From Halobacillus mangrovi (GTDB lineage Bacteria; Bacillota; Bacilli; Bacillales; Halobacillaceae): a stretch of DNA of 64,000 nucleotides. The number at the start of each line of letters is the position of its first letter. Position 1 is the first letter of the stretch. The stretch is taken from positions 1,488,001 to 1,552,000 of the forward strand of contig NZ_CP020772.1 of assembly GCF_002097535.1 (NCBI RefSeq), in the 5' to 3' direction. Shown one piece after another: positions 24,040 to 31,578 of the stretch. Position numbers and translations under genes: made by a program. Below the pieces are notes generated by a model that did not search any database, was not told the DNA's origin, and worked only from the letters and a program-made list of their open reading frames with translations.

Positions 24040-24948
24040 ATGTTATATTTACGTAAATGGCTACCCGCTTTGTTTTTAGGGATGCTCCTGATCCTTGCTG
24101 CATGTGGAGGAGGAAATGAAGAAGGTGACTCTGCAAACGGCGGCGAAGGCGAAGATAATGCTGAAACAACAGAAGAAAAAGGTACGATCAGTATCGGAAT
24201 GAACAACTGGGCAGAAAACGTAGCCGTATCAAACATGTGGAAGATAATTTTGGAAGAGAAAGGCTACGACGTCGAATTGAAACAGGTGGAAAAAGGGTTC
24301 CTTTATGAAGCTCTGTCCGCTGGAGATTTAGATATCGGAATGGAAATCTGGCTGCCACATACAGACAAACCGTTCTATGAAAAATATAAAGATGAAATTG
24401 ACTGGCGTGAAGAATGGTATAAGGGCACTGAACTAGGCCTTGTCGTTCCTACTTATATGGAAGATGTTAATACAATAGAAGATCTTAAAGGTTCTGACGC
24501 ATTCCCTGAGAAACAAATCGTTGGAATTGATGCAGGCGCAAGTATCATGTCACTAACAGAAGAAGCGATTAGTGAATATGGTCTGGATTATGAGCTTGCT
24601 GCTTCTTCAGGCCCAACTATGACAACTGAGCTTAAAAATGCGATTGAGAGTGAAGAGCCGATTGTTGTAACTCTTTGGAAACCTCACTGGGCTTTCGCTG
24701 AAATGGACCTTAAATTCCTAGAAGATACGAAGAAGGTCTATGGAGAGTCTGAGAACATCTCCTATGCAGCTCGTAAAGGCTTAGAAGAGGATCAACCTGA
24801 AGTTGTAAAATGGTTTGATAATTTTATGATGGATGATCAACAGCTTGGTAGCTTGATGTCTTCGCTAAATGAAGCAGACAGCCCTGAAGAAGGCGCACAA
24901 AAATGGATTGACGAGCACCAGGATGTTATTGATGAATGGACAAAATAA
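24040..24948 (+). CDS. Glycine betaine-type ABC substrate-binding lipoprotein, orphan
   Basis: The 302-residue protein has a lipoprotein signal (ALFLGMLLILAACGGG, lipidated Cys23), an acidic linker and an OpuAC-type type-II binding domain: ISIGMNNWAENVAVSNMW, EIWLPHTDKPFYEKY and VVTLWKPHWAFAEMDLKFL. The Trp residues in these motifs are candidates for the aromatic box that holds quaternary amines such as glycine betaine. No ATPase or permease gene is adjacent, so it must dock on a transporter encoded elsewhere. AGAGGAGG precedes the ATG. Confidence 0.88.
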   Translation: MLYLRKWLPALFLGMLLILAACGGGNEEGDSANGGEGEDNAETTEEKGTISIGMNNWAENVAVSNMWKIILEEKGYDVELKQVEKGFLYEALSAGDLDIGMEIWLPHTDKPFYEKYKDEIDWREEWYKGTELGLVVPTYMEDVNTIEDLKGSDAFPEKQIVGIDAGASIMSLTEEAISEYGLDYELAASSGPTMTTELKNAIESEEPIVVTLWKPHWAFAEMDLKFLEDTKKVYGESENISYAARKGLEEDQPEVVKWFDNFMMDDQQLGSLMSSLNEADSPEEGAQKWIDEHQDVIDEWTK

Positions 24949-24956
24949 GCATGATC

Positions 24957-24990
24957 AAACAACCTGCCCCTTTTGGGCAGGTTGTTTTTT
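24957..24990 (+). terminator. Terminator after the binding-protein gene
   Basis: AAACAACCTGCCC pairs with GGGCAGGTTGTTT around five bases, followed by TTT. Confidence 0.92.
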
Positions 24991-25089
24991 AGTATAAAAG
25001 ACTACACATTCCCTATATAAAATTGTGGCGTTACCCAATCCTATAGATGGCGAAAGGACACCTAAACCCGTAAAATGATAAATCAACTA

Positions 25090-25115
25090 GTTTAAAGGTC
25101 CCTTTTTCAGGAAAC
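25090..25115 (+). promoter_or_regulatory. Possible sigma-B promoter of the aeRF1-like gene
   Basis: GTTTAA is exact for the -35 consensus; 14 nt later GGAAAC is a weaker -10. It lies 45 nt before the gene. Confidence 0.35.
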
Positions 25116-25159
25116 ATACTGATTAGAAGTAAATCATAAGAAAAAGGAGTCGTTGTTTT

Positions 25160-25966
25160 ATGGATTTAAATAAAGAAATTAAAAAACTAGAGCAAGTTCA
25201 TTTACAAAAACCACAAAAGGTATTCTCTATGTACTTAAACACCGACCCTTCTGATCCAGATCAGCAAGGTGGAGAATGGAAAATCCACTTGAAGAATGGA
25301 TTGAACAATTTTGAATCTTATTTGCAAGAAGACGGTGATTCAGATGAAAAGCGAAACTATTGGGCCGTAAAAGAAAAAGTGGAGCAATTCATCGAAGAGA
25401 ATGAGCAGCATTTTGCCAAAAGTGTAGTACTTTTTGCTACGGCAGATGATACGGTATGGTTTGCGGAACGCTTCCAGATGCCTGTGAAGACGGAGTTTTA
25501 TTGGGAGGAGACTCCTGTACTTGATCAGTTGAATGAGATGCAGGAAAAGTTCCCTAGAACAGGAATTATTTTAACCCAGAAAAATCAAATTAAATTAATC
25601 GATGCACAGCTAGGAAGTCTTAATGATACTCAACTGTTTGAGCTTGATTTAGATACAGATGACTGGAGACAGCACCAAGGACCGCATAGAGCTCAGCCAT
25701 CTATGGGCTCTGGAGGGGCAAAAAACACGAAACAGGACCAATTTCAGGAAAGGTTTGAAGCGAACCGTTACCGCTGGTATAAGAGTGTAGCTCCTAAACT
25801 GGACAAGCTTGCAAAAGATTATGGTTGGGAAAAGATCTATATGGTAGGAGATAAAGAAGAACTGAAAGACTTACAGGACAATATGAACAAAGAAGCGGAT
25901 GAGATGGTTAACAAAAACCTGCTTGACCACGAAGAGATGAAAGTAATCGACGAAGTGGTCCAATAA
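25160..25966 (+). CDS. Bacterial aeRF1-like protein (baeRF family 10/VLRF1 type)
   Basis: The 268-residue protein begins with FSMYLNTDPSDPDQQGGEWKIHLKNGL and has VVLFATADDTVWFAERFQMP, a central eRF1-like domain (TGIILTQKNQIKLIDAQLG) and a linker with QHQGPHRAQPSMGSGGAKNTKQDQF, where archaeo-eukaryotic release factors carry the GGQ loop; here GSGGAKNTKQ stands instead. The eRF1-like domain 3 follows. These bacterial relatives are thought to act on ribosomes, perhaps rescue or quality control. AAAAGGAGT precedes the ATG. Confidence 0.78.
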   Translation: MDLNKEIKKLEQVHLQKPQKVFSMYLNTDPSDPDQQGGEWKIHLKNGLNNFESYLQEDGDSDEKRNYWAVKEKVEQFIEENEQHFAKSVVLFATADDTVWFAERFQMPVKTEFYWEETPVLDQLNEMQEKFPRTGIILTQKNQIKLIDAQLGSLNDTQLFELDLDTDDWRQHQGPHRAQPSMGSGGAKNTKQDQFQERFEANRYRWYKSVAPKLDKLAKDYGWEKIYMVGDKEELKDLQDNMNKEADEMVNKNLLDHEEMKVIDEVVQ

Positions 25967-25977
25967 TTACGATATAG

Positions 25978-26005
25978 GCGCCAGCAAAAAGCTGGCGTCT
26001 TTTTT
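25978..26005 (+). terminator. Terminator after the aeRF1-like gene
   Basis: CGCCAGC and GCTGGCG pair around AAAAA, then TCTTTTTT. Confidence 0.9.
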
Positions 26006-26329
26006 GTTATCTAGGAATTTATCATTTTAATTTTATATGGATAACTTTTTGAGCTGTGGTACTACCTCACTCACCGCGCCTAGCTCCTCGTGTTCATAAG
26101 TAGATCGACTTTACTGATCCACTTCTTCGCTTATAGGGAGCTCTTAGGATTATACGTTCGTACAAATCGTGCCGAACATAGATGAACAATTATTGATTGA
26201 ATAAGCTATGTAGTTGCACTTTTGTGTGGAGTGGAAATTTTATTAGTAAAGCAATTATTATACAGATAAATTATTTATATGATAAAATAGTTGGTATTGA
26301 AAACAATTTTTTGATTGGAGATTTAATTT
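26006..26329. other. Long spacer with a decayed repeat fragment
   Basis: No gene seen. The block GCGCCTAGCTCC...TTCATAAG at 26078-26104 resembles the complement of the repeat at 29735-29815 (GCGCCC...ACCTCC...GCATAAG). The last 70 bp are A/T-rich with TATGATAAAAT and probably hold the promoter of the B12-STAS operon. Confidence 0.35.
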
Positions 26330-26635
26330 ATGTACGTAGTGGACTCGACAGTCGTCGTTCCTGACCATAAAGCAGACGAGTTAATCCAAATTTATCGTAA
26401 TCGGTCTCGTTTAGTAGATCAAGCAGATGGGTTCATTTCTTTCCAATTGCTGCAAAATGATCGTAAGCCGGGAGAACTAACGGTTCACTTGGAATGGGCA
26501 TCTAAGCAGGATTACTTGAATTGGGCTAGGAGTGAGCAGTTTAAGAAGATTCACGAATTAGAAAAGCAGTATCCCGATCAAGAATTGCAAGGCATTGTTC
26601 CTAAAGTGTCCAAGTATGAGGTGGTAGCTGAATGA
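26330..26635 (+). CDS. ABM-domain protein, HmoA-like heme monooxygenase family
   Basis: The 101-residue protein is a single antibiotic-biosynthesis-monooxygenase fold: MYVVDSTVVVPDHKADELIQIYRNRSRLVDQADGFISFQLLQ, then GELTVHLEWASKQDYLNWARSEQFKKIH. The layout resembles the HmoA/HmoB/IsdG heme-degrading enzymes; whether it binds heme is not visible. Its stop overlaps the next start (ATGA), and it heads an operon with a helical protein, a B12-binding protein and a PAS-STAS protein. A role in supplying or clearing a tetrapyrrole signal is possible. Confidence 0.8.
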   Translation: MYVVDSTVVVPDHKADELIQIYRNRSRLVDQADGFISFQLLQNDRKPGELTVHLEWASKQDYLNWARSEQFKKIHELEKQYPDQELQGIVPKVSKYEVVAE

Positions 26636-26997
26636 AGAAGGTTGAGCAAGATCGTATCGTTCATCAGGTTGTTGAAGAGATTTATGCAGATTATCCATAC
26701 TTATGGGAGAAATTTGGCCAAAACGGCAAAGAACGAACGGAAGAAGACAATTACCATCATCTTGATCACCTTTACGCTGCTTATGAAATGAACAGCAGTG
26801 ATTTCTTTATAGACTATACCAACTGGCTCAACAATGTCCTGACTTCAAGGGGAGTAGGCACTTATCTGATTGTAGATAATTTTGAACGTCTTGTACGGAT
26901 CTTGGAAGAGACAACATTGACCGATGAAAAAGAGGGCACTACAATGATCCTTTATCTTCAAGAGGCGTTAAGACATTTACCTACTCTTTCAAAGTAA
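26632..26997 (+). CDS. Helical protein of unknown function, partner of the B12-binding protein
   Basis: The 121-residue protein is all helical, acidic and soluble. Distinct parts are IVHQVVEEIYADYPYLWEKFG, a central EEDNYHHLDHLYAAYEM, FFIDYTNWLNNVLTSRGVG and LIVDNFERLVRILEE. From memory, a similar helical block is fused to the N-terminus of some cobalamin-binding sensor proteins, which would make this a split version. The His pair in YHHLDH could bind a metal or tetrapyrrole. It starts inside the preceding stop codon (ATGA), so translation is coupled. Confidence 0.6.
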   Translation: MKKVEQDRIVHQVVEEIYADYPYLWEKFGQNGKERTEEDNYHHLDHLYAAYEMNSSDFFIDYTNWLNNVLTSRGVGTYLIVDNFERLVRILEETTLTDEKEGTTMILYLQEALRHLPTLSK

Positions 26998-27010
26998 GAG
27001 GTGAATTAGT

Positions 27011-27670
27011 TTGAAAGAATATCAAGAAAAGCTTGCTCTTTATTTTCTGGACGGTAATGAAGAGCAGGCACTTCAATATACAAAAGAGTTACTCGAAAGG
27101 TATCCCCGGTTATATTTATTCGAAGATATCATCACACCTGCGATGTACTATATCGGGGAACTTTGGGAGAAAAATGAAATTTCAGTTGCGGATGAGCATT
27201 TAGTGACAGCTATTTGCGATTTTGTGTTGTCTAAATTAGAAGCCGAAGCGGAAGATATCAAGGGACATAAACAGAAAAAGTATAAAGCCATTTTGTTCGG
27301 GGTTGAGCAAGAGCAGCATTATATCGGATTGAAGATGGTTGCTGACACGTTTAAAGATAATGGCTGGCGTGTCAGGTATCTAGGGCCGAATCTGCCATTA
27401 GATCACTCTTTAGTTCAGATTGAAAAGTATAAGCCTGAAGTGATCGGTCTTTCTGCAGCTTTATCCTATCGGCTGCCTACGTTAAAAATATTGATTGAGC
27501 GATTTAAGAAGCTTCCTTGGAAGCCACTCATCATGATTGGTGGTCGCATGGCTAAGAAATTTGATCTTGATGAATTTGAATCAGATCAAGTCATGGTGGT
27601 GAAAGATCTAAACCACCTACACCGATGGTTCAAAGAAGGAAGGGAAGACCTTATTAATGAAACTAGTTGA
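27011..27670 (+). CDS. Cobalamin-binding protein with CarH-like W-x9-EH motif
   Basis: TTG start behind AGAGGTG. The 219-residue protein has a four-helix cap (B12-binding-2 type, residues ~1-80) and a Rossmann-like B12-binding domain (~90-210). In the cap, Trp52, Glu62 and His63 form W-x9-EH, the signature of adenosylcobalamin photoreceptors CarH and LitR. In the second domain E101-Q-H103-Y-I-G106 is the E/DxHxxG motif giving the lower axial His, with IGLSAALSYRLPTL and MIGGRMAKKF downstream. Trp52 is followed by Glu53, where CarH of Thermus has its upper-ligand His132. No DNA-binding domain is present; output must pass to the neighbours. Confidence 0.85.
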   Translation: MKEYQEKLALYFLDGNEEQALQYTKELLERYPRLYLFEDIITPAMYYIGELWEKNEISVADEHLVTAICDFVLSKLEAEAEDIKGHKQKKYKAILFGVEQEQHYIGLKMVADTFKDNGWRVRYLGPNLPLDHSLVQIEKYKPEVIGLSAALSYRLPTLKILIERFKKLPWKPLIMIGGRMAKKFDLDEFESDQVMVVKDLNHLHRWFKEGREDLINETS

Positions 27671-28421
27671 CCGTACCTTCCCGCTTCCTTATTACAAAAT
27701 AAATAAAAAATACCAAATTCAGTCCTGGTCTCAGGAGGCTGAAGATTTATTTGGCCATCAAGAGAATCTTTTAGATATATTTGACGAAGACAGCAAATCA
27801 AAAGTCGAAAATTGGGTTAATCCAGAAGTGCAAAAAGCGTCAGTAGAGATTCATCTTAAACCTGTCAATGAAGAGGACGGCCCTCTTACTGCCGATTTGT
27901 ATGTTTTTTGGGAAAACGACCTTTATGCAGAAGTAATGCTTATGATGAAGGATAGTCGGCTTATTAAGGTCACAAAAACAATGAATCAGCTGAGGGCTCG
28001 TTTAAACGATACGAACTTTGAACTTCTAGATGAAAAAGAAAAGTTAGAAGAAGCCATTGAACAAAACAATCGGTTATCTGCACCCTTTATTGATTTGACC
28101 GAGGACACAGCTTTGGTTCCGTTATTCGGTGATATCACCAAAGAGAAAATGTATGCGATAGAAGAATATCTGTTACAATCTTCGCAAAGAGACGGGATTG
28201 ATCGAATACTTTTTGATTTTACAGCAGTAGGACAAGTTGAAAGAGATGGGATTCAAGTCTTTAATAATATGATGACTTCTGTATTTTATATGGGACCAGA
28301 GGTTGTTCTTATCGGTATTCGTCCTGAACAGGCAAAACAATTAAGTGAAATGAGTATGTTATCTGATATAAAGTATATCAACTCACTCCAGCAAGCCATT
28401 ATGAAATATTGTGCGAATTAA
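27657..28421 (+). CDS. PAS-STAS protein, RsbR/YtvA-like
   Basis: The 254-residue protein begins with a PAS-like segment (PLPYYKINKKYQIQSWSQEAEDLFGH, residues ~8-100), then a coiled linker (MNQLRARLNDTNFELLDEKEKLEEAIEQNNRL) and a STAS domain from ~140: SAPFIDLTEDTALVPLFGDITKEKM, RILFDFTAVGQVERDGIQ, VLIGIRPEQAKQL. The linker plus STAS order is that of RsbR-type stressosome proteins and of the LOV-STAS photosensor YtvA. Its ATG overlaps the end of the B12-protein gene by 14 nt, so the two are made together. It could pass the B12 signal to the sigma-B pathway. Confidence 0.83.
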   Translation: MKLVDRTFPLPYYKINKKYQIQSWSQEAEDLFGHQENLLDIFDEDSKSKVENWVNPEVQKASVEIHLKPVNEEDGPLTADLYVFWENDLYAEVMLMMKDSRLIKVTKTMNQLRARLNDTNFELLDEKEKLEEAIEQNNRLSAPFIDLTEDTALVPLFGDITKEKMYAIEEYLLQSSQRDGIDRILFDFTAVGQVERDGIQVFNNMMTSVFYMGPEVVLIGIRPEQAKQLSEMSMLSDIKYINSLQQAIMKYCAN

Positions 28422-28453
28422 AACCTCTCCTTTTTCGAAGGAGAGGTTTTATA
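28420..28453. terminator. Bidirectional terminator
   Basis: AAAACCTCTCCTT pairs with AAGGAGAGGTTTT around five bases; it ends the B12-STAS operon and the convergent crcB pair. Confidence 0.88.
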
Positions 28454-28799
28454 ATTGAAAAATAAGCCATATGGTAAAAATCGTCATCAAAATGGATGTG
28501 CTCAAATATAGAAGCGCTTCTTTCCATTTTCTTTGTTTCAATAATTGAAAAACCTCAAAACTAAACGTCGAGTAAGTCGTATAGCCACCGCAGAAACCTG
28601 TTGCAGACAATAGCCAAATGGATTCCGAAAACCCGGTACCTTCATAAAATTTAATCAACATTCCCAGCAATATTCCTCCAGTGATATTAGCAAGAAAAGT
28701 TCCTAAAGGGAAAGGTGTTTTCCCATTCCATAGCTGACTCACTTCAAACCGTAACAGGGCGCCAAAGGCTCCACCGAAAAATACGAATAGAATGTTCAA
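28449..28799 (-). CDS. crcB: Fluoride channel CrcB/Fluc, second subunit gene
   Basis: The 116-residue protein has four hydrophobic helices with GGAFGALLRFEVSQLW, TFLANITGGILLGML and GFCGGYTTYSTFSFEVFQLL, the Fluc family motifs; the Asn and the Phe/Thr-rich helix-break line the fluoride path. I choose the TTG at 28799: AAGGAG is 9 nt upstream and the start overlaps the stop of the preceding crcB gene as TTGA. An ATG at 28808 has no room for a ribosome site. Paired crcB genes usually form heterodimers. Confidence 0.87.
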   Translation of the reverse strand: MNILFVFFGGAFGALLRFEVSQLWNGKTPFPLGTFLANITGGILLGMLIKFYEGTGFSESIWLLSATGFCGGYTTYSTFSFEVFQLLKQRKWKEALLYLSTSILMTIFTIWLIFQL

Positions 28800-29173
28800 A
28801 TTCTCCATCTCCTTCCCCATAAGTGCCCGAGCATTGTCATACCTAAGCCTCCGACGATGGTTGCAATCATATAATAGCAAGCGAGCATTGGAGACCGGTC
28901 AAAAAGTTGAACAGATTCAGCTGAAAAGGCAGAAAATGTGGTGAAAGACCCAATCATGCCTGTGGCCAAAGCTTTATGTAATTGTTTCGCCTTGCCGGTT
29001 GAATGTAGAAATATTTCATATAACAAGGTTAATAATAGGCAGCCTATTAAGTTTACGGCTAAAGTTCCGTATGGAAATCCTCCAGGGGAATTTAATAATG
29101 AAGAGACGCCGTAACGTAATGAGGAACCTAGACCTCCTCCAAGTCCAATGCCTAAGTAAATTGACTTTCTCAT
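28796..29173 (-). CDS. crcB: Fluoride channel CrcB/Fluc, first subunit gene
   Basis: The 125-residue protein has the same four-helix plan: GIGLGGGLGSSLRYGVS, GTLAVNLIGCLLLTLL and GMIGSFTTFSAFSAESVQLF. The channel exports fluoride from the cytoplasm. The ATG at 29173 is taken as start; a TTG at 29185 is possible. The second subunit gene follows with overlapping stop and start. I looked for a fluoride riboswitch upstream and saw none. Confidence 0.87.
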   Translation of the reverse strand: MRKSIYLGIGLGGGLGSSLRYGVSSLLNSPGGFPYGTLAVNLIGCLLLTLLYEIFLHSTGKAKQLHKALATGMIGSFTTFSAFSAESVQLFDRSPMLACYYMIATIVGGLGMTMLGHLWGRRWRI

Positions 29174-29411
29174 TTGAGTTTCCAAACCTTCCTCTGTTTA
29201 AAAAATAATGAATTTGTCCATTTAACTTTTACTCTACTATAGTAATATACCAGCTCCTAAGGTGAAAGCATGACCCTGTTCGTTTAAATTAAGGTAACTA
29301 CAGCTTAGGTGAATCGTAAGAAGAAGTTATTAAAGGAGAAAATTGTGGAATACAACAAGTAAGGCCATAAAATAGTCTATTTAAACTATCAACAAGAAAG
29401 GTTGGATTTAG

Positions 29412-29618
29412 ATGCAATTAACATTAGAAGTTAACGGAATGACTTGTGAACATTGTGAGAAATCAGTGAAAAATGCATTAACTGAATTAGAAGGGGTCCA
29501 CGGAGTAGAAGTTGACCTGGATAGTGGTAAAGTGGATGTTACCTATGATGAAGCCTACGTTTCCAAACCGCTAATGAAAGATGCAATTGAGTCACAAGGT
29601 TACGAGCCTGTAGGATAA
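29412..29618 (+). CDS. copZ: CopZ-like copper chaperone
   Basis: The 68-residue protein is one heavy-metal-associated domain with the MTCEHC metal site near residue 11 and the typical VEVDLDSGKVDVTYDE and SQGYEP segments. CopZ carries Cu(I) to the exporter CopA, but no copA or csoR lies in the window, so this is a lone chaperone gene. AGAAAGG precedes the ATG and a compact terminator follows. Confidence 0.9.
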   Translation: MQLTLEVNGMTCEHCEKSVKNALTELEGVHGVEVDLDSGKVDVTYDEAYVSKPLMKDAIESQGYEPVG

Positions 29619-29645
29619 AAAACCCGGCTTCATGCCGGGTTTTTG
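29616..29645 (+). terminator. Terminator after copZ
   Basis: AAAAACCCGGC and GCCGGGTTTTT pair around five bases. Confidence 0.93.
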
Positions 29646-29734
29646 TTGTTGGCTAGGAAATGATTAAATTGCTGCCTCTGGATATATTTTCTAGTCAGAG
29701 ACATTTCTCTCTATCACCATAAGCTACTTGTCCT

Positions 29735-29815
29735 ATGGAAGGAAAAACCACCTTCATCCGGTCATGTTTGCTTATGCGTGTCGGAGGTTCCAGGGCGCTT
29801 TCGCCTTTGTTCTTA
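29735..29815. repeat. Short intergenic repeat of a second family
   Basis: The block CTTCATCCGGTCATG, GCTTATGCGTGTCGGAGG, GGGCGCTTTCGCC looks like a common Bacillaceae intergenic element, recognised from memory. A decayed counterpart in the other orientation lies near 26080. No gene fits here. Confidence 0.4.
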
Positions 29816-30145
29816 TTGGATGGTGTAAGGCAGTTGAGCCTTGTAACCAGTAAATTGCTGGTAAGTTTGCTGGATTTTTTGCTGCTGTTCCTGCTCTACA
29901 CCATACCAGCCGTTTTTGAACATCAAGTTATATAAATTTCTTTGGCAGTCCTGTGTTTCTTTAAAAATCGTTGCAAGATCTTGGTAAAGCGTTTGGTTGC
30001 TGGCCTCATTAAGCGCGATGTTGTAAGAGGCTGTCATATACTTTTCAGTAGTCAGTTGGTCATTTACAAAATCACGTTCATTCATTTGAGGAGTTTTTGG
30101 AACGCTCGTCTCAGGGTTTTGAATTTTATTAGCCTGTTGGTTCAT
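29813..30145 (-). CDS. yusN: CotF-family spore coat protein (YusN-like)
   Basis: The 110-residue protein is a compact CotF-type helical domain: MNERDFVNDQLTTEKYMTASYNIALNEASNQTLYQDL, then KETQDCQRNLYNLMFKNGWY and a Gln-rich tail. Position next to the proline dehydrogenase and fad genes matches B. subtilis yusN, a coat protein gene. AAGGAGG precedes the ATG; the gene upstream ends 13 nt away, so the pair is an operon for late sporulation. Confidence 0.83.
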   Translation of the reverse strand: MNQQANKIQNPETSVPKTPQMNERDFVNDQLTTEKYMTASYNIALNEASNQTLYQDLATIFKETQDCQRNLYNLMFKNGWYGVEQEQQQKIQQTYQQFTGYKAQLPYTIQ

Positions 30146-30158
30146 TTGAGATACCTCC

Positions 30159-30419
30159 TTAATTGGTTTGCTGCTGACTGTTCAAGTGGTTAAGGATTTT
30201 GTTGTAGTGACGTTGATGCATTTGACCTGCTTCTTCTAACGCTGCTTGAATTTCAGGTGTCTGACAGTTCTGAGCAAAGAAGTGAGCTTTTTTACATGCG
30301 TTCAAGTTCCAGGACAACATGTCAGAGATGTATAACTGATCTTTAGTGCTTACGATATTTGGAACTTGCGGCATAGGTTGAGCCTGATTGACTGAGGACA
30401 TTTCATTCTGTTGCTGCAT
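30159..30419 (-). CDS. Small coat-type protein upstream of yusN
   Basis: The ATG at 30419 follows AGGAGG with suitable spacing; an ATG six codons earlier lacks one. The 86-residue protein has a Gln/Pro-rich head and a helical core (ISDMLSWNLNACKKAHFFAQNCQTPEIQAALEEAGQMHQRHYNKIL) similar to CotF-like or ferritin-like coat proteins. It probably works together with the YusN-like protein. Confidence 0.7.
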   Translation of the reverse strand: MQQQNEMSSVNQAQPMPQVPNIVSTKDQLYISDMLSWNLNACKKAHFFAQNCQTPEIQAALEEAGQMHQRHYNKILNHLNSQQQTN

Positions 30420-30660
30420 ATTTCTTACCTCCTTCATTATTTCGCCATTAGTATCCCCGAAGGAAAATCTTCTATCATAAAAATCTGATAAAGATACAAG
30501 ATGGTGTCGAATAGTTAGGTGATTTCGTACCCAATTTTTTTGATAAATGGTAAAATAGTGGTGTTACCGTTTACAAGACACAATTTTCTTAAAACAAGAA
30601 GTGATTAGATAAAAGGTTATTGAATGGCATGATCATAGGATTGATTAGGGGGTTGTTCAT

Positions 30661-31578
30661 ATGGAACAAATTCTACGTAATTTCTTTTTATTTCTTTCTA
30701 AAAATCGATTTTTTACTAAGTTAGCCAAGAGGTATGGATTGCGGTTTGGAGCTGGTCGATTCGTAGCTGGGGAAACAATCCCAAGCGCTGTGAAAACGAT
30801 TAAAGAGCTGAATCTTAAAGGAATGTCAGTAACCATTGACCATTTAGGTGAATTTATAGATAGTAAAGAAGAAGCTCGTGAAGCGGCTAATGGCTGTATC
30901 GAGGCGATTAAAGCTATAGCTGAACACGACTTGGATTCACAGCTGTCTTTGAAGTTGACTTCTATGGGACTCGATATTTCTGAAGAACTGGCTTTGGAAA
31001 ATATGCGCCTTATTCTGGATGTAGCTGAGGAAAAGAATGTGTTTGTAACCATTGACATGGAGGATCACGAACGTTGTGAAAGGACTCTCCAAATCTTTAA
31101 AAAACTGCGTGAAGATTACGAGCATATTGGAACCGTTCTGCAATCTTATCTATATCGCACTGTCGAAGATATTGAGGATCTAAACAAATATAATCCAAAT
31201 TTGCGTTTAGTTAAAGGTGCGTACAAAGAGTCGCCGAAGGTAGCCTTTCCAGACAAAAAAGATGTGGATGAAAATTATAAAAAAATTATCAAAATGCATC
31301 TGTTGAATGGAAATTATACAGCAGTCGCTACTCATGATGACGCAATGATCGAATACACCAAACAATTGGTTGAGGAGAATCATATACCCAAAGATCAGTT
31401 TGAATTTCAAATGCTGTATGGTATTCGCGTAGACAGACAGGAAGAACTGGTCAAGGAAGGGTATCATATGAGGGTATATGTCCCATACGGGAACGACTGG
31501 TACGGCTATTTTATGAGACGATTAGCCGAACGTCCAGCCAACGTTGCCTTTGTTTTAAAAGGTGTATTTGGGAAATAA
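30661..31578 (+). CDS. fadM: Proline dehydrogenase
   Basis: The 305-residue FAD enzyme oxidises proline to pyrroline-5-carboxylate at the membrane, the first step of proline use. PRODH motifs are complete: LSLKLTSMGLD, LRLVKGAYKES, AVATHDDAMI, QMLYGIR and the substrate-binding RVYVPYG-x5-YFMRRLAERPAN. Position beside fadNAE corresponds to B. subtilis yusM (fadM). No P5C dehydrogenase gene is near. GGGGG precedes the ATG. Confidence 0.93.
   Translation: MEQILRNFFLFLSKNRFFTKLAKRYGLRFGAGRFVAGETIPSAVKTIKELNLKGMSVTIDHLGEFIDSKEEAREAANGCIEAIKAIAEHDLDSQLSLKLTSMGLDISEELALENMRLILDVAEEKNVFVTIDMEDHERCERTLQIFKKLREDYEHIGTVLQSYLYRTVEDIEDLNKYNPNLRLVKGAYKESPKVAFPDKKDVDENYKKIIKMHLLNGNYTAVATHDDAMIEYTKQLVEENHIPKDQFEFQMLYGIRVDRQEELVKEGYHMRVYVPYGNDWYGYFMRRLAERPANVAFVLKGVFGK

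Noticed and set aside
29174..29411. Fluoride riboswitch upstream of the crcB pair
   Set aside because: The conserved GGNGAUGG-type core was not found on the minus strand by eye.
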